DNA of 64,000 nucleotides from positions 930,001 through 994,000 of the forward strand of contig NZ_BBRK01000004.1 in the NCBI RefSeq assembly GCF_002090115.1, written 5' to 3'. Position 1 is the first letter of the stretch. Each line of letters starts with the position of its first letter. The DNA comes from Demequina sp. NBRC 110054 (GTDB taxonomy: Bacteria; Actinomycetota; Actinomycetes; Actinomycetales; Demequinaceae). A program made the position numbers and the translations under genes. The notes beneath the pieces were generated by a model, which worked only from the letters and a program-made list of their open reading frames with translations, was not told where the DNA came from and ran no database searches. This document shows positions 43,250 through 55,129 of the stretch, piece by piece.

Positions 43250-43627
43250 TCAGTCGACGTCCCCGTCCACGTACAGCCATCGCCCGCCCTCCCGGACGAA
43301 CCGGCTGGTCTCCCGCATCGTCCCCGTGGAGACGACGCCCGTGCTGTGGTGCGCCACGAAGGTCACGGTGCCCTCGTCGTCGTCCGCGCCGCCGCGCGTT
43401 GTCCCGACCACGTGGAGGCCGCGCCACTCGGTCGCCTCGACGTCGAGCGTCGACGGCACGGTGGTCGGGTGCCAGGTGCGATGCAGGTAGCCGGCGTCGC
43501 GCCGCACGTACGCGGTGTACCGGGAGCGCATGAGGGCCTCGGCCGTGGGCGGCTCGAGCTCGCCGCGCACGAAAGGCCGGCAGCAGTCGGCGAACGACGC
43601 TCCGGACCCGCACGGACAAGCGACCAT
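43250..43627 (-). CDS. YchJ/UPF0225 family SEC-C motif protein
   Basis: Start at ATG 43627 (MVACPCGSG); the longer frame to 43921 overlaps the aldolase gene. 125 residues. N-terminal SEC-C zinc motif CPCGSGASFADCC, then LMRSRYTAYVRRDAGYLHRTWHP and a beta-rich domain ending FVREGGRWLYVDG: the complete YchJ layout. Function in E. coli is unknown; the motif suggests a metal-binding role. Two bases separate it from the aldolase stop at 43630, so it is in its operon. Confidence 0.92.
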   Translation of the reverse strand: MVACPCGSGASFADCCRPFVRGELEPPTAEALMRSRYTAYVRRDAGYLHRTWHPTTVPSTLDVEATEWRGLHVVGTTRGGADDDEGTVTFVAHHSTGVVSTGTMRETSRFVREGGRWLYVDGDVD

Positions 43628-43629
43628 GG

Positions 43630-44715
43630 TCAGCCCTCGATCCTCGCGGCGACGGTCGCGCAGAAGGCGTCGACGTCCTTGGCCGTCGTGTCCCACGCGC
43701 ACATGAGGCGCACCTCGACCATCTCCTCGCTGCGGCCTGGCTTCCAGTCGTAGAAGCGGTAGTCCTCGCGAACCTGGGCGGCGAGCGCGCGGGGCATCTC
43801 GACGAACACCGCGTTGGCCTGCGTGGCCTGGGTGAACCTCAGCCCCGGAAGCGCGAGCGCCTCGAGACCGTCGCGCACGCGCATCGCCATCGCGTTGGCG
43901 TGACGCGCGTTGCGCAGCCACAGCGGGTCGCCGGCCTCGTCGGTCGAGGTGAGCAGCGCGGTGAGCTGCGCCGACACATAGCGCATCTTGGAGCCGAGCT
44001 GCATCGTCTGCTTGCGGATGTAGGGCACGTCGTGGCCGAGGCTGTCGGCGAGCTCGGGGTTCAGCACCACGACGGCCTCGCCGAGCATCGCGCCGTTCTT
44101 GGTGCCGCCGAAGGACAGCACGTCCGCACCGCCGCAGGCCTCCTTGAGGCTCACGCCGAGCGCCGCGGCCGCGTTCGCGATGCGGGCGCCGTCGACGTGC
44201 ACCTTCATGCCGCGGGAGTGGGCCGCGTCGACGAGCGCGGTGATCTCCTCGACCGAGTACACCGTGCCGACCTCGGTGCTCTGCGTGAGTGACAGCACGA
44301 GCGGCTGGGCGCGGTGCTCGTCGCCGAGGTCGCCCGCGTAGCGGTCGAGCTGCGCGGGGATGAGCCGCCCGTCGGGCGCCGGCAGCTCGAGGACCTTGAG
44401 CCCGCCGACCTTCTCGGGGGCGCCGCCCTCGTCGTTGTGGATGTGCGCGTGCTCGGACGCGACCACGCCGCCGCCCCAGCGGGGGCTCAGGGCCAGGAGG
44501 GAGGTGACGTTCGCGCCGGTGCCGTTGAACACGGGGAAGCCGACCGCGCGCGCTCCGAAGGCCTCCACGATCGCCTCGTCGAACGCCGCTGTGGCCGCAT
44601 CGGCCCCGTACGCGGGCTCGTGGCCGCCGTCGGCGCCGAGCATGGCCGCGGCCACCTCGGGATGGACCGAGGCGTAGTTGTCGGACGCGAAGTGGATCGC
44701 GGTGTCGGTCGTCAT
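43630..44715 (-). CDS. ltaE: Threonine aldolase (PLP-dependent)
   Basis: Start at ATG 44715 (MTTDTAIHFASDNYA), overlapping the upstream gene by four bases. 361 residues. Early FASDN and PEVAAAM, PLP-binding HIHNDEGGAP, DGARIANAAAALG and Schiff-base lysine in LSFGGTKNGAM are all as expected. Cleaves L-threonine/allo-threonine to glycine and acetaldehyde. Supplies glycine, which links it to the gcv genes at 52-58 kb. Operon: YgjV-like, aldolase, ychJ. Confidence 0.92.
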   Translation of the reverse strand: MTTDTAIHFASDNYASVHPEVAAAMLGADGGHEPAYGADAATAAFDEAIVEAFGARAVGFPVFNGTGANVTSLLALSPRWGGGVVASEHAHIHNDEGGAPEKVGGLKVLELPAPDGRLIPAQLDRYAGDLGDEHRAQPLVLSLTQSTEVGTVYSVEEITALVDAAHSRGMKVHVDGARIANAAAALGVSLKEACGGADVLSFGGTKNGAMLGEAVVVLNPELADSLGHDVPYIRKQTMQLGSKMRYVSAQLTALLTSTDEAGDPLWLRNARHANAMAMRVRDGLEALALPGLRFTQATQANAVFVEMPRALAAQVREDYRFYDWKPGRSEEMVEVRLMCAWDTTAKDVDAFCATVAARIEG

Positions 44716-45344
44716 GCAGTCAGGTCCCTTACCCATTCGGTGCGCTCGGTGCGGAAGCCCGCCTTGCGCAGATACTCGCGGTCGGTCATCTCATGCGGCG
44801 TGAGCCGCACCTGCCGGAATCCCGCGTCGGGCAGCGCCCTCGAGTCACGGTAGACGAAGCGGCCGGGGGTGAAGTCGCGGAAGCGGGGCTTGACCCAGTC
44901 GAGCTCGACCTCGCCGACGCCGTTGCCAGCCTCGCGGACGGCCACCACGCCCACGGCCTCGTCCCCCCGGACGACGAGGAAGGTGTGGCGGCGATCCTCG
45001 GCGGCGGGCTCGGGCGTGAAGTCGGGCGCGAAGTGTGCGATGTCGGTGCTGTGGGTCCTCAGCAGGTGGAGGACGAACGGGCTGTCCGAGGGCGTGGGAA
45101 GCACCTGGTAGACATCCGGGTCGTTGGCCTCGCGGTACAGCCGGTTGAGCCAGTAGGCGTTGATGATGACGATCGCCACGTTCATCGCGACGTAGGGCCA
45201 GATGCCGTAGATGAGGTTGTATGCGGTGGCGACCAGCGAGCCCACCAGGTTCATCCAGCGGAACACGAGCATGCGCGCCTGCATGAGCGACACCACGATG
45301 AGGATCGAGCCGATCCAGCCGAAGACCTCGTAGAACACGTCCAT
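44712..45344 (-). CDS. YgjV-like inner membrane protein with a C-terminal soluble domain
   Basis: 210 residues. N-terminal three-helix domain (FGWIGSILIVVSLMQARMLVFRWMNLVG, then YNLIYGIWPYVAMNVAIVIINAYWLNRLY) matches YgjV-type inner membrane proteins. Residues 80-210 are a soluble acyltransferase-like domain of alternating strands and helices (VVRGDEAVGVVAVREAGNG, DREYLRKAGF). The combination suggests a membrane-anchored modifying enzyme, but no acetyl-CoA motif is certain. First gene of the operon with threonine aldolase. Confidence 0.8.
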   Translation of the reverse strand: MDVFYEVFGWIGSILIVVSLMQARMLVFRWMNLVGSLVATAYNLIYGIWPYVAMNVAIVIINAYWLNRLYREANDPDVYQVLPTPSDSPFVLHLLRTHSTDIAHFAPDFTPEPAAEDRRHTFLVVRGDEAVGVVAVREAGNGVGEVELDWVKPRFRDFTPGRFVYRDSRALPDAGFRQVRLTPHEMTDREYLRKAGFRTERTEWVRDLTA

Positions 45345-45368
45345 GCGTCAAGCGTAGGAGGACTTCGC

Positions 45369-45384
45369 GCGTCCTGGAATTGCA
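45369..45384. repeat. 16-mer shared with the REP-like pair at 40204
   Basis: GCGTCCTGGAATTGCA occurs here and, in reverse complement, at 40204-40219. Here it forms its own small CCTGG-N7-CCAGG hairpin. It lies in the divergent region between the YgjV-like gene and the S4-domain gene. Confidence 0.5.
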
Positions 45385-45460
45385 CCAGGGTCGAAAAGGG
45401 GCGGCATCGCGGCCGTCATGCGATCCCAGGGTGCCTTGGGAGGCGGCGTACCCTCGCTCC

Positions 45461-45829
45461 ATGACCGAGTCAGTGCGCGCCGACGTCTGGGTGTGGGCGG
45501 TGCGGCTCGCGAAGACGCGCACGCAGGCCACCGATGCGTGCAAGGCGGGCCATATCCGGGTCAGGGGCGAGCGCGCCAAGCCCGCGACGCCGGTCCGCGT
45601 GGGCGACCAGGTGATCGTCAAGGGAGGCGACCGCGACCGCATCGTCCTGGTGACGAAGCTGCTCCTCAAGCGCGTCGGCGCGGAGCCCGCGCGCGCCGCC
45701 TACGAGGACCACAGCCCTCCGCCTCCCAAGCGTGAGCATGCCGCGGCGTTCGCCGTGCGCGACCGCGGCGCGGGCAAGCCCACCAAGCGCGAGCGGCGGC
45801 AGCTCGATCGCCTCAGAGGCCGACGCTAG
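45461..45829 (+). CDS. hslR: S4-domain RNA-binding protein (Hsp15-like)
   Basis: 122 residues from ATG 45461; the extra N-terminal codons to 45380 are unlikely. Residues 5-60 are an S4 domain: VRADVWVWAVRLAKTRTQATDACKAGHIRVRGE followed by PVRVGDQVIVKGG. The basic C-terminal tail (KREHAAAFAVRDR, KRERRQLDRLRG) is typical of Hsp15, which binds stalled 50S subunits carrying nascent chains. TACCCT six bases before the ATG suggests a leaderless transcript. Confidence 0.9.
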   Translation: MTESVRADVWVWAVRLAKTRTQATDACKAGHIRVRGERAKPATPVRVGDQVIVKGGDRDRIVLVTKLLLKRVGAEPARAAYEDHSPPPPKREHAAAFAVRDRGAGKPTKRERRQLDRLRGRR

Positions 45830-45948
45830 GACCAACGTCCCAATTCTCGACAGTTGTGTGTTACCTGGGGCAACGCTCACATCGTGCGGGCCCCAGACGA
45901 TGAGGGCGGCGAGATCGTCATCGAGTCCCCCTTGCTCACTGGAGAACC

Positions 45949-47541
45949 ATGGACAACCCAGAAACCCCTCGCCGAGGCCCGCGCTTCGGGCTCGCCGCGC
46001 AGATCTTCACGGCCGTGGGCTCGGTCGTGGCCGTGCTCGCGATCGTCGGCACCGTGTCGGTGCTCACGCAGCGCGCCACCACGCAGAGCAACTTCGAGCT
46101 GCTCGACTCGCAGGCGCGCATGAACGACTCCGTCATGGCGCTCGACGACGCGCTGTGGGACGCGCGCTCGACCGAGTATCAGCTCGGTGGCGCGTCGGCC
46201 CACAAGGTCGACCTGCTCGTCGCCGAGCTGCTCGCCGCGCAGGCGACCTTCGAGGAGGAGCTTGCGCTCTTCGCCGCGGACTACGAGGCGACGTTCGGCG
46301 AGCCCGTCTACGGCCTCGACTTCATCGAGACGATGTGGGAGGACTACAAGTACGCCGTCGAGACCAAGTGGGTCCCCGCCGAGGGCGAGGAGCCGACCTC
46401 CGACTCGACCGTCATCGGCTACGACGTCACGATGACCTCGCTCATCAACGAGCTCGACTGGGCCGTCGGCAACAACATCGCGACTGAGGCGTCGGCCGCC
46501 GAGGCCGCGGCGGGAACGACGCAGCTGATCATCACGGTGCTGCTCGTCGCGGGTGTGCTGGTGGGCGTCGGCGTCGGCCTGTGGTCCGTGCGCCGGATCA
46601 CTCGAGGCGTCCATGCAGTCAAGCTGTCGCTCGACGCGATGGGCGACGGCGACCTCACGGTCGAGGCCGACGTGAAGACCAACGACGAGATGGGCGAGAT
46701 GGCTGCGTCCCTCGCGAAGGCACAGACTGCGCTGCGCGAGACCATGGCGGAGGTGATCGCCTCCGCGCAGACCGTCGCCGCAGCGGCGGAGGAGCTGTCG
46801 GCCTCGAATGCTGAGGTCGCTGCGGGCTCGCAGGAGACGTCGACTCAGGCCGGAGTGGTCGCGAGCGCGGCCGACGAGGTCAATCGATCCGTGCAGGCGG
46901 TGGCCTCCGGCGCCGAGCAGATGGGCGCATCGATCAAGGAGATCTCGCACAACGCCAACGAGGCGGCCCGCGTGGCCGCGAACGCCACCTCTGTCGCGGA
47001 GTCCGCGAATGACCAGGTCGGCAAGCTGGGTGCCTCCTCGCAGGAGATCGGCGACGTCATCAAGGTCATCACCGGCATCGCCGAGCAGACCAACCTGCTT
47101 GCGCTCAACGCGACGATCGAGGCCGCGCGTGCCGGCGAGGCCGGCAAGGGCTTCGCGGTGGTCGCGTCCGAGGTCAAGGACCTGGCCCAGGAGACCGCCA
47201 AGGCGACCGAGGAGGTCGCGCGTCGCGTGGCCGCCATCCAGGACGACACCGGCGGCGCTGTCGAGGCGATCGGCGAGATCGCCGAGATCGTCAAGCAGAT
47301 CAACGACTTCCAGATGACGATCGCGTCGGCCGTCGAGGAGCAGACCGCGACCACCAGCGAGATGTCGCGCGGCGTGGCAGAGGCTGCCGCGGGCAGCTCG
47401 GACATCGCGGGCAACATCTCGTCGGTCGCGCAGGCCTCGGCCGATGCCTCCCAGGTGCTCGATCAGATCGGCGCGAGCGTGAACGAGCTCGCCGAGCTGT
47501 CGGCGAACCTGCGGGCGAAGGTCGACTACTTCACCTACTGA
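45949..47541 (+). CDS. Methyl-accepting chemotaxis protein
   Basis: 530 residues. Helix at about 12-38 (IFTAVGSVVAVLAIVGTVSVL), periplasmic helical sensor to about 185, second helix near 190-212 (IITVLLVAGVLVGVGVGLW), HAMP (IMRG-like: LTVEADVKTNDEMGEMA), then the cytoplasmic coiled coil with the highly conserved tip EQTNLLALNATIEAARAGEAG. No C-terminal methyltransferase-docking pentapeptide; it ends KVDYFTY. The signalling half is nearly identical to that of the next gene. Ligand unknown; implies a chemotaxis apparatus elsewhere in the genome. Confidence 0.95.
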   Translation: MDNPETPRRGPRFGLAAQIFTAVGSVVAVLAIVGTVSVLTQRATTQSNFELLDSQARMNDSVMALDDALWDARSTEYQLGGASAHKVDLLVAELLAAQATFEEELALFAADYEATFGEPVYGLDFIETMWEDYKYAVETKWVPAEGEEPTSDSTVIGYDVTMTSLINELDWAVGNNIATEASAAEAAAGTTQLIITVLLVAGVLVGVGVGLWSVRRITRGVHAVKLSLDAMGDGDLTVEADVKTNDEMGEMAASLAKAQTALRETMAEVIASAQTVAAAAEELSASNAEVAAGSQETSTQAGVVASAADEVNRSVQAVASGAEQMGASIKEISHNANEAARVAANATSVAESANDQVGKLGASSQEIGDVIKVITGIAEQTNLLALNATIEAARAGEAGKGFAVVASEVKDLAQETAKATEEVARRVAAIQDDTGGAVEAIGEIAEIVKQINDFQMTIASAVEEQTATTSEMSRGVAEAAAGSSDIAGNISSVAQASADASQVLDQIGASVNELAELSANLRAKVDYFTY

Positions 47542-47605
47542 GCGGGCGCGCGCCCGTCGCGTCCGGAAAGCCCGGTGGGCGGCGGCACAAGCCCACGGCG
47601 GCGAG

Positions 47606-47631
47606 GGCCCCGGAGCGATGGCTCCGGGGCC
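47606..47631. terminator. Terminator of the first chemoreceptor gene
   Basis: GGCCCCGGAGC-GATG-GCTCCGGGGCC, a perfect eleven-base stem followed by TTCC. The hairpin closely matches that after the second chemoreceptor gene at 49521, so the terminator was duplicated with the gene. Confidence 0.85.
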
Positions 47632-47726
47632 TTCCTGCATTCTCGGGGCTGGACGGGAGCGCGCGTCGGGAGCTCGGCCGTCCCCGCAGGCGCTCGCGAG
47701 GAGCGATCGCTCCGCTTGTGTGAGTT

Positions 47727-47768
47727 CTAGTCTCCACTAGCGCCCGAGTGGTTCTGGATTCATGAATC
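47727..47768. promoter_or_regulatory. Two palindromes upstream of the second chemoreceptor
   Basis: CTAGT-CTCC-ACTAG (47727-47740) and the perfect palindrome GATTCATGAATC (47757-47768). They lie 90-130 bases before ATG 47858 in a 316-base gap; likely regulatory. A clear sigma-28 promoter was looked for and not found. Confidence 0.45.
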
Positions 47769-47857
47769 TCTGCCCGGTTCTCACATCGGCGACGACCGTT
47801 CCGATAGGGACCGCGTAGGAACTTATCCGCGCACAACCGAACCCGGTCGGGGGAACC

Positions 47858-49459
47858 ATGTCATTCACCTCAGTCTCGAAGGGCGGCCGCCTGAACAAGC
47901 GGTTCCCTCTGTCTGCTCAGATCGCTGTGGCGTTCGGCACCGTCGTGCTGCTGCTCGTCGCCGTCGCCTCGCTGTCCTTCCTCCAGCTCACCTCGCAGGG
48001 TGAGAAGGACGTCGACATCATGACGAAGATCTACATGTCGGACGCCAAGATCGCAGAGACCAAGGACTCTCTGATCGCGATCCGCATGCAGGGTCTGCGG
48101 ATGCTCACGCTCGATGAGAGCGAGCTGCCGGCCGAGTGGGAGGCCCAGACGGAGAACTTCGACGCTTTCATGGCGAACATCGAGGAGCTCTCGGCGCTCT
48201 ACCTCGAGTACTTCGGCGAGGAGCTTGTGTACGCCGAGGAGGATGTCGCGGCGTACGAGAGCTACGTCGCCGGGCTCACCGCGATCTACGACACCGGCTC
48301 GACCGCAGAGCAGCTGAGCGTGGCCGAGCTGACCGCGTACGCCAACCAGGTCGTGGAGTCCATGGACAAGCTCACCGAGCAGGTGGCAGCGCAGGTCGAG
48401 GCCGAGGTCGAGCACTCGTCCGCGGAGACGCAGAGCGTGAAGATCCTGCTCGCCTCGATCGCCGGCATCGCCGTGGTGCTTGCGGTCGGTCTGGGGCTGT
48501 GGATCTCGCGTCGCATCACCAAGGGCGTCTCGAAGGTGCAGCACTCTCTCGAGGCGATGGGTGAGGGCGACCTCACGGTCGAGGCCGACGTGAAGACCAA
48601 GGATGAGATCGGTGACATGGCGTCGTCGCTCGGCAAGGCGCAGTCGGCGTTGCGGGAGACGATGGCGGAGGTCATCTCGTCCGCGCAGACTGTCGCGGCT
48701 GCGGCGGAGGAGCTGTCGGCGGCGAACGCTCAGGTGGCTGCGGGCTCGCAGGAGACCTCGACCCAGGCTGGTGTGGTGGCGAACGCTGCCGATGAGGTCA
48801 ACCGCAATGTGCAGACCGTCGCTTCCGGTGCGGAGCAGATGGGTGCGTCGATCAAGGAGATCAGCCACAACGCCAACGAGGCGGCGCGCGTGGCGGCCAA
48901 CGCCACGACCGTGGCGGAGTCCGCGAACGATCAGGTCGGCAAGCTGGGTGCCTCCTCGCAGGAGATCGGCAATGTCATCAAGGTGATCACCACGATCGCG
49001 GAGCAGACGAACCTGCTGGCGCTGAACGCGACGATCGAGGCTGCGCGTGCCGGCGAGGCCGGTAAGGGCTTCGCGGTCGTGGCGGGCGAGGTCAAGGACC
49101 TGGCGCAGGAGACGGCCAAGGCGACCGAGGAGGTGGCGCGTCGCGTGGCTGCCATCCAGGAGGACACCGGTGGTGCTGTCGAGGCGATCAACGAGATCTC
49201 GGAGATCGTCAAGCAGATCAACGACTTCCAGATGACGATCGCGTCGGCGGTCGAGGAGCAGACCGCGACCACGGGCGAGATGAGCCGCGGTGTGGCTGAG
49301 GCCGCGACCGGCAGCGCCGATATCGCGGGCAACATCTCCTCGGTCGCGCAGGCCTCCGCGGATGCCGCCCAGGTGCTGGACCAGATCGGCGCGAGCGTGA
49401 ACGAGCTGGCGGAACTGTCCGCCAACCTGCGCTCGCGCGTGGAGTACTTCACCTACTGA
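47858..49459 (+). CDS. Methyl-accepting chemotaxis protein, paralogue of the upstream gene
   Basis: 533 residues. N-terminal helix (IAVAFGTVVLLLVAVASLSFL), a four-helix-bundle type periplasmic domain (TLDESELPAEWEAQTENF) that differs from that of the first receptor, a second helix near 195, HAMP (LTVEADVKTKDEIGDMA) and the conserved tip EQTNLLALNATIEAARAGEAG. It ends RVEYFTY. From the HAMP onward it is almost the same as the first receptor, while the sensor halves have diverged, which fits duplication followed by change of ligand or gene conversion in the signalling half. Confidence 0.95.
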   Translation: MSFTSVSKGGRLNKRFPLSAQIAVAFGTVVLLLVAVASLSFLQLTSQGEKDVDIMTKIYMSDAKIAETKDSLIAIRMQGLRMLTLDESELPAEWEAQTENFDAFMANIEELSALYLEYFGEELVYAEEDVAAYESYVAGLTAIYDTGSTAEQLSVAELTAYANQVVESMDKLTEQVAAQVEAEVEHSSAETQSVKILLASIAGIAVVLAVGLGLWISRRITKGVSKVQHSLEAMGEGDLTVEADVKTKDEIGDMASSLGKAQSALRETMAEVISSAQTVAAAAEELSAANAQVAAGSQETSTQAGVVANAADEVNRNVQTVASGAEQMGASIKEISHNANEAARVAANATTVAESANDQVGKLGASSQEIGNVIKVITTIAEQTNLLALNATIEAARAGEAGKGFAVVAGEVKDLAQETAKATEEVARRVAAIQEDTGGAVEAINEISEIVKQINDFQMTIASAVEEQTATTGEMSRGVAEAATGSADIAGNISSVAQASADAAQVLDQIGASVNELAELSANLRSRVEYFTY

Positions 49460-49520
49460 TCCCTGACCCATAGGCGGGGCGCCGCGCGCGAGGCGACCGC
49501 CGCATCGTCCCTGAACGCGA

Positions 49521-49555
49521 CGAGGGCCCCGGAGCGTATCGCTCCGGGGCCCTCG
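49521..49555. terminator. Strong bidirectional terminator
   Basis: CGAGGGCCCCGGAGC-GTATC-GCTCCGGGGCCCTCG, a perfect fifteen-base stem, between the second chemoreceptor and the convergent glycogen phosphorylase gene. A GGGACGATGCG copy (minus) lies ten bases away. Confidence 0.85.
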
Positions 49556-49582
49556 TGCGTGAGGCGGTGGCGGGCCGGTGGC

Positions 49583-52057
49583 TCAGCCGTTCTGGTCGAT
49601 GGGCTTCGCGCCCCAGATGCGGTCCAGGTAGTCCTTGATGGAGCGGTCCGAGCTGAAGAAGCCGCTGTGTGCGACGTTGAGGATCGCCGAGCGGCTCCAG
49701 CCCTCGTAGTCCGCGTAGGCCTCCTCGACCCGCGCCTGCGCGTCGATGTATGAGCGGAAGTCGGCGAGCGCCATGAACCGGTCGCGCTCCGTGAGCGACG
49801 AGAAGATCGAGGCGACAGCGCCGCCCTTCTCACCGTCCGTGAAGTGGCCCGACGCGATGAGGTTCAGCGCCGCCTTGAGCTCCGGGTCGGACTCGTAGTA
49901 CTCGCCGGGGTTGTAGCCCTTGGCCTGCAGGGCCGATGCCTCGGGCTCGGTCATGCCGAACAGGAAGAAGTTCTCGTCCCCCACCAGCTGACGAATCTCG
50001 ACATTCGCGCCGTCGTCGGTGCCGATCGTGAGCGCGCCGTTGAGAGCGAACTTCATGTTGCCCGTGCCCGACGCCTCCTTGCCCGCGAGCGAGATCTGCT
50101 CGGAGAGGTCCGCGGCCGGGATCAGCGTCTCCGCGAGCGTGACGTTGTAGTTCGGGGGGAACACGACCTTGAGGCGTCCCTCGAGCGACGGATCGTTGTT
50201 GATCGTCCTGCCGACGGCGTTGATGAGCTCGATGGTCTCCTTGGCGCGCACGTATCCGGGCGCCGCCTTCGCGCCGAACATGAAGGTGCGCGGAGTGACC
50301 GACTCGAGCGGCGTGCGCCCCGACTTGATGCCCTCGTACAGCGACACGATGTGAAGCAGCTTGAGGCTCTGGCGCTTGTACTCGTGAAGGCGCTTGACCA
50401 TCGCGTCGACCATCGCGTCGCCCGCGATCTCGATGCCGTCGCGCTCCTTGAGGACCTGGGCCAGACGATGCTTGTTCGCGCCCTTGATCTCGCGGAACCG
50501 ACGCCGGAACTCGGGGTCGTTCGCGAGCCCGTCTAGCTGGCGCAGCTGCTCCAGGTCCGTCACCCACGAGCCGCCGATCGCCTCGGTGATGAGGTCCGAG
50601 AGCCCGGGGTTGGCGAGCTTCACGAACCTACGCGGGGTGACGCCGTTGGTGACGTTCGTGAACTTCTCCGGCCACATCTGCGCGAAGTCGTTGAGCAGCT
50701 TGTCGCGCAGCAGCTGCGAGTGCAGCTCGGCGACGCCGTTGACCTTGAAGCCCGCGACCGTCGCGAGGTGCGCCATGCGGACCGCACGCTCGGGCTGCTC
50801 GGCGATGATCGACATGCGGCGCACGCGCAGCTCGTCGTCGGGGAAGGTCTCGCGGACCTCCTCGAGGAACTGCTCGTTGATCCGGTAGATGATCTCGAGG
50901 TGGCGCGGCAGGAGCCTGCCGAGCAGGTCCACCGACCACACCTCGAGCGCCTCGGGAAGGAGCGTGTGGCACGTGTACGCGAAGACCTTCTGCGTGACCG
51001 CCCAGGCATCGTCCCAGGCCCAGCCGCGCTCGTCGACGAGCAGCCGCATGAGCTCCGGCACCGCGATCACGGGGTGCGTGTCGTTGAGCTGCCACGTGAT
51101 GCGGTGAGGCAGGTTCACGAGGTCGTAGTCCGGCGGGAGCACGTGCTCGATGAAGTCGCGCAGCGAGGCGGCGACGAAGAAGTACTGCTGCTGGAGGCGG
51201 AGCTCCTTGCCCTGCGGCGTCGAGTCCTCGGGGTACAGGACCTTGGAGATGTTCTCCGCGAAGGTGCGCGCGCGCACGGCCTCGGCGTAGTCGCCCGCGT
51301 TGAACTCGCCCAGGTCGAACTCGTTCTTGGCGCGCGAGCTCCACAGGCGCAGCGTGTTCACGCGGCCGTTGCGGTAGCCGGGGACCATGTAGTTGAACGG
51401 CACCGCGGTGACGGACCAGGCGGGGACCCACACGCGTGCGCCGTCGGGGCCGTCGGGGGAGGGCTCGGTCTGGCCGCCGAACGACACGTCGACCGAGTAC
51501 TCGGGGTGAGGCAGCTCCCACGGCGAGCCGAGGCGCAGCCAGTGGTCGGGCTGCTCCTTCTGCTTGCCGTCCACGAACGTCTGCTTGAAGATGCCGTACT
51601 CGTAGCGGATGCCGTAGCCGATCGACGGCACGTTCATGGTCGCGAGCGAGTCGATGAAGCACGCCGCGAGGCGGCCGAGGCCGCCGTTGCCGAGGCCGGG
51701 CTCCACCTCGACGTCGCGGAGCTCGTCGATGTCGATGCCGAGGTTCGCGAGCGACACGCGGGCGATGTCCTCGAGGTCGGAGGCGAGCAGCGCGTTCTCG
51801 AGCTGCGGGCCGAGCAGGAACTCGGCGGACAGGTAGGCGACGACCTTCGCCTGGTCGCGGTACTGGTTGCGCAGGGTCTCGAGCCATCGGGTGGTCAGGT
51901 AATGGCGGACCGCGCGGGACAGCGCCCAGTACTTGTCATTGGGGCTTGCTCGGTCGAGGTCGACGCCTCGTCCGTAGTTGAGCTCTCGCAGGTAGGACCT
52001 GGTGAAGCTCTCGACAGTGTGCTCAGGGACCGCGATCGGCGGCGTGTTCTCGCTCAC
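49583..52057 (-). CDS. glgP: Glycogen/maltodextrin phosphorylase
   Basis: Start taken at GTG 52057 ([12 protein letters not shown]), because TAGATT lies eight bases upstream and would give a leaderless mRNA; TTG 52066 is the alternative. About 824 residues, as in GT35 enzymes. Landmarks: [41 protein letters not shown] and the PLP-binding lysine motif [15 protein letters not shown] near the C terminus. Releases glucose-1-phosphate from glycogen. Convergent with the chemoreceptor gene and divergent from gcvP. Confidence 0.95.
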   Translation of the reverse strand: MSENTPPIAVPEHTVESFTRSYLRELNYGRGVDLDRASPNDKYWALSRAVRHYLTTRWLETLRNQYRDQAKVVAYLSAEFLLGPQLENALLASDLEDIARVSLANLGIDIDELRDVEVEPGLGNGGLGRLAACFIDSLATMNVPSIGYGIRYEYGIFKQTFVDGKQKEQPDHWLRLGSPWELPHPEYSVDVSFGGQTEPSPDGPDGARVWVPAWSVTAVPFNYMVPGYRNGRVNTLRLWSSRAKNEFDLGEFNAGDYAEAVRARTFAENISKVLYPEDSTPQGKELRLQQQYFFVAASLRDFIEHVLPPDYDLVNLPHRITWQLNDTHPVIAVPELMRLLVDERGWAWDDAWAVTQKVFAYTCHTLLPEALEVWSVDLLGRLLPRHLEIIYRINEQFLEEVRETFPDDELRVRRMSIIAEQPERAVRMAHLATVAGFKVNGVAELHSQLLRDKLLNDFAQMWPEKFTNVTNGVTPRRFVKLANPGLSDLITEAIGGSWVTDLEQLRQLDGLANDPEFRRRFREIKGANKHRLAQVLKERDGIEIAGDAMVDAMVKRLHEYKRQSLKLLHIVSLYEGIKSGRTPLESVTPRTFMFGAKAAPGYVRAKETIELINAVGRTINNDPSLEGRLKVVFPPNYNVTLAETLIPAADLSEQISLAGKEASGTGNMKFALNGALTIGTDDGANVEIRQLVGDENFFLFGMTEPEASALQAKGYNPGEYYESDPELKAALNLIASGHFTDGEKGGAVASIFSSLTERDRFMALADFRSYIDAQARVEEAYADYEGWSRSAILNVAHSGFFSSDRSIKDYLDRIWGAKPIDQNG

Positions 52058-52162
52058 ACTGCGCAAATCTACGCGTACTGCCGCCCACTGTCAGCCAGTG
52101 CCTCCGGGGATCCTCCGGCGCGCATCCTGTTGGAGCGAGGGCCTTTGCGACACAATGGGCGG

Positions 52163-55018
<2,856 letters not shown>

Positions 55019-55129
55019 CCCGCGGCTCTTCGGCGGTGTGTCACAGGAGCCCGGTCCGAGTCCGCGCGACTAGTGTCGGGAGCCTGAGCGGCGCCGAGCC
55101 GGCATCGTTCGGTCGCGGAAGGACAACCC

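Noticed and set aside
47742-47857. Sigma-28 (flagellar) promoter for the second chemoreceptor
   Set aside because: A CCGATAG segment resembles the -10, but no TAAA -35 occurs at the right distance.
50720-52162. Upstream extension of the gcvP frame by 481 codons
   Set aside because: Antisense to glgP; the native GcvP N terminus (FVDRHIGP) begins at the GTG at 52163.
52058-52162. Possible glycine riboswitch before gcvP
   Set aside because: The region is about 100 bases, shows no conserved riboswitch core, and the promoter appears leaderless.
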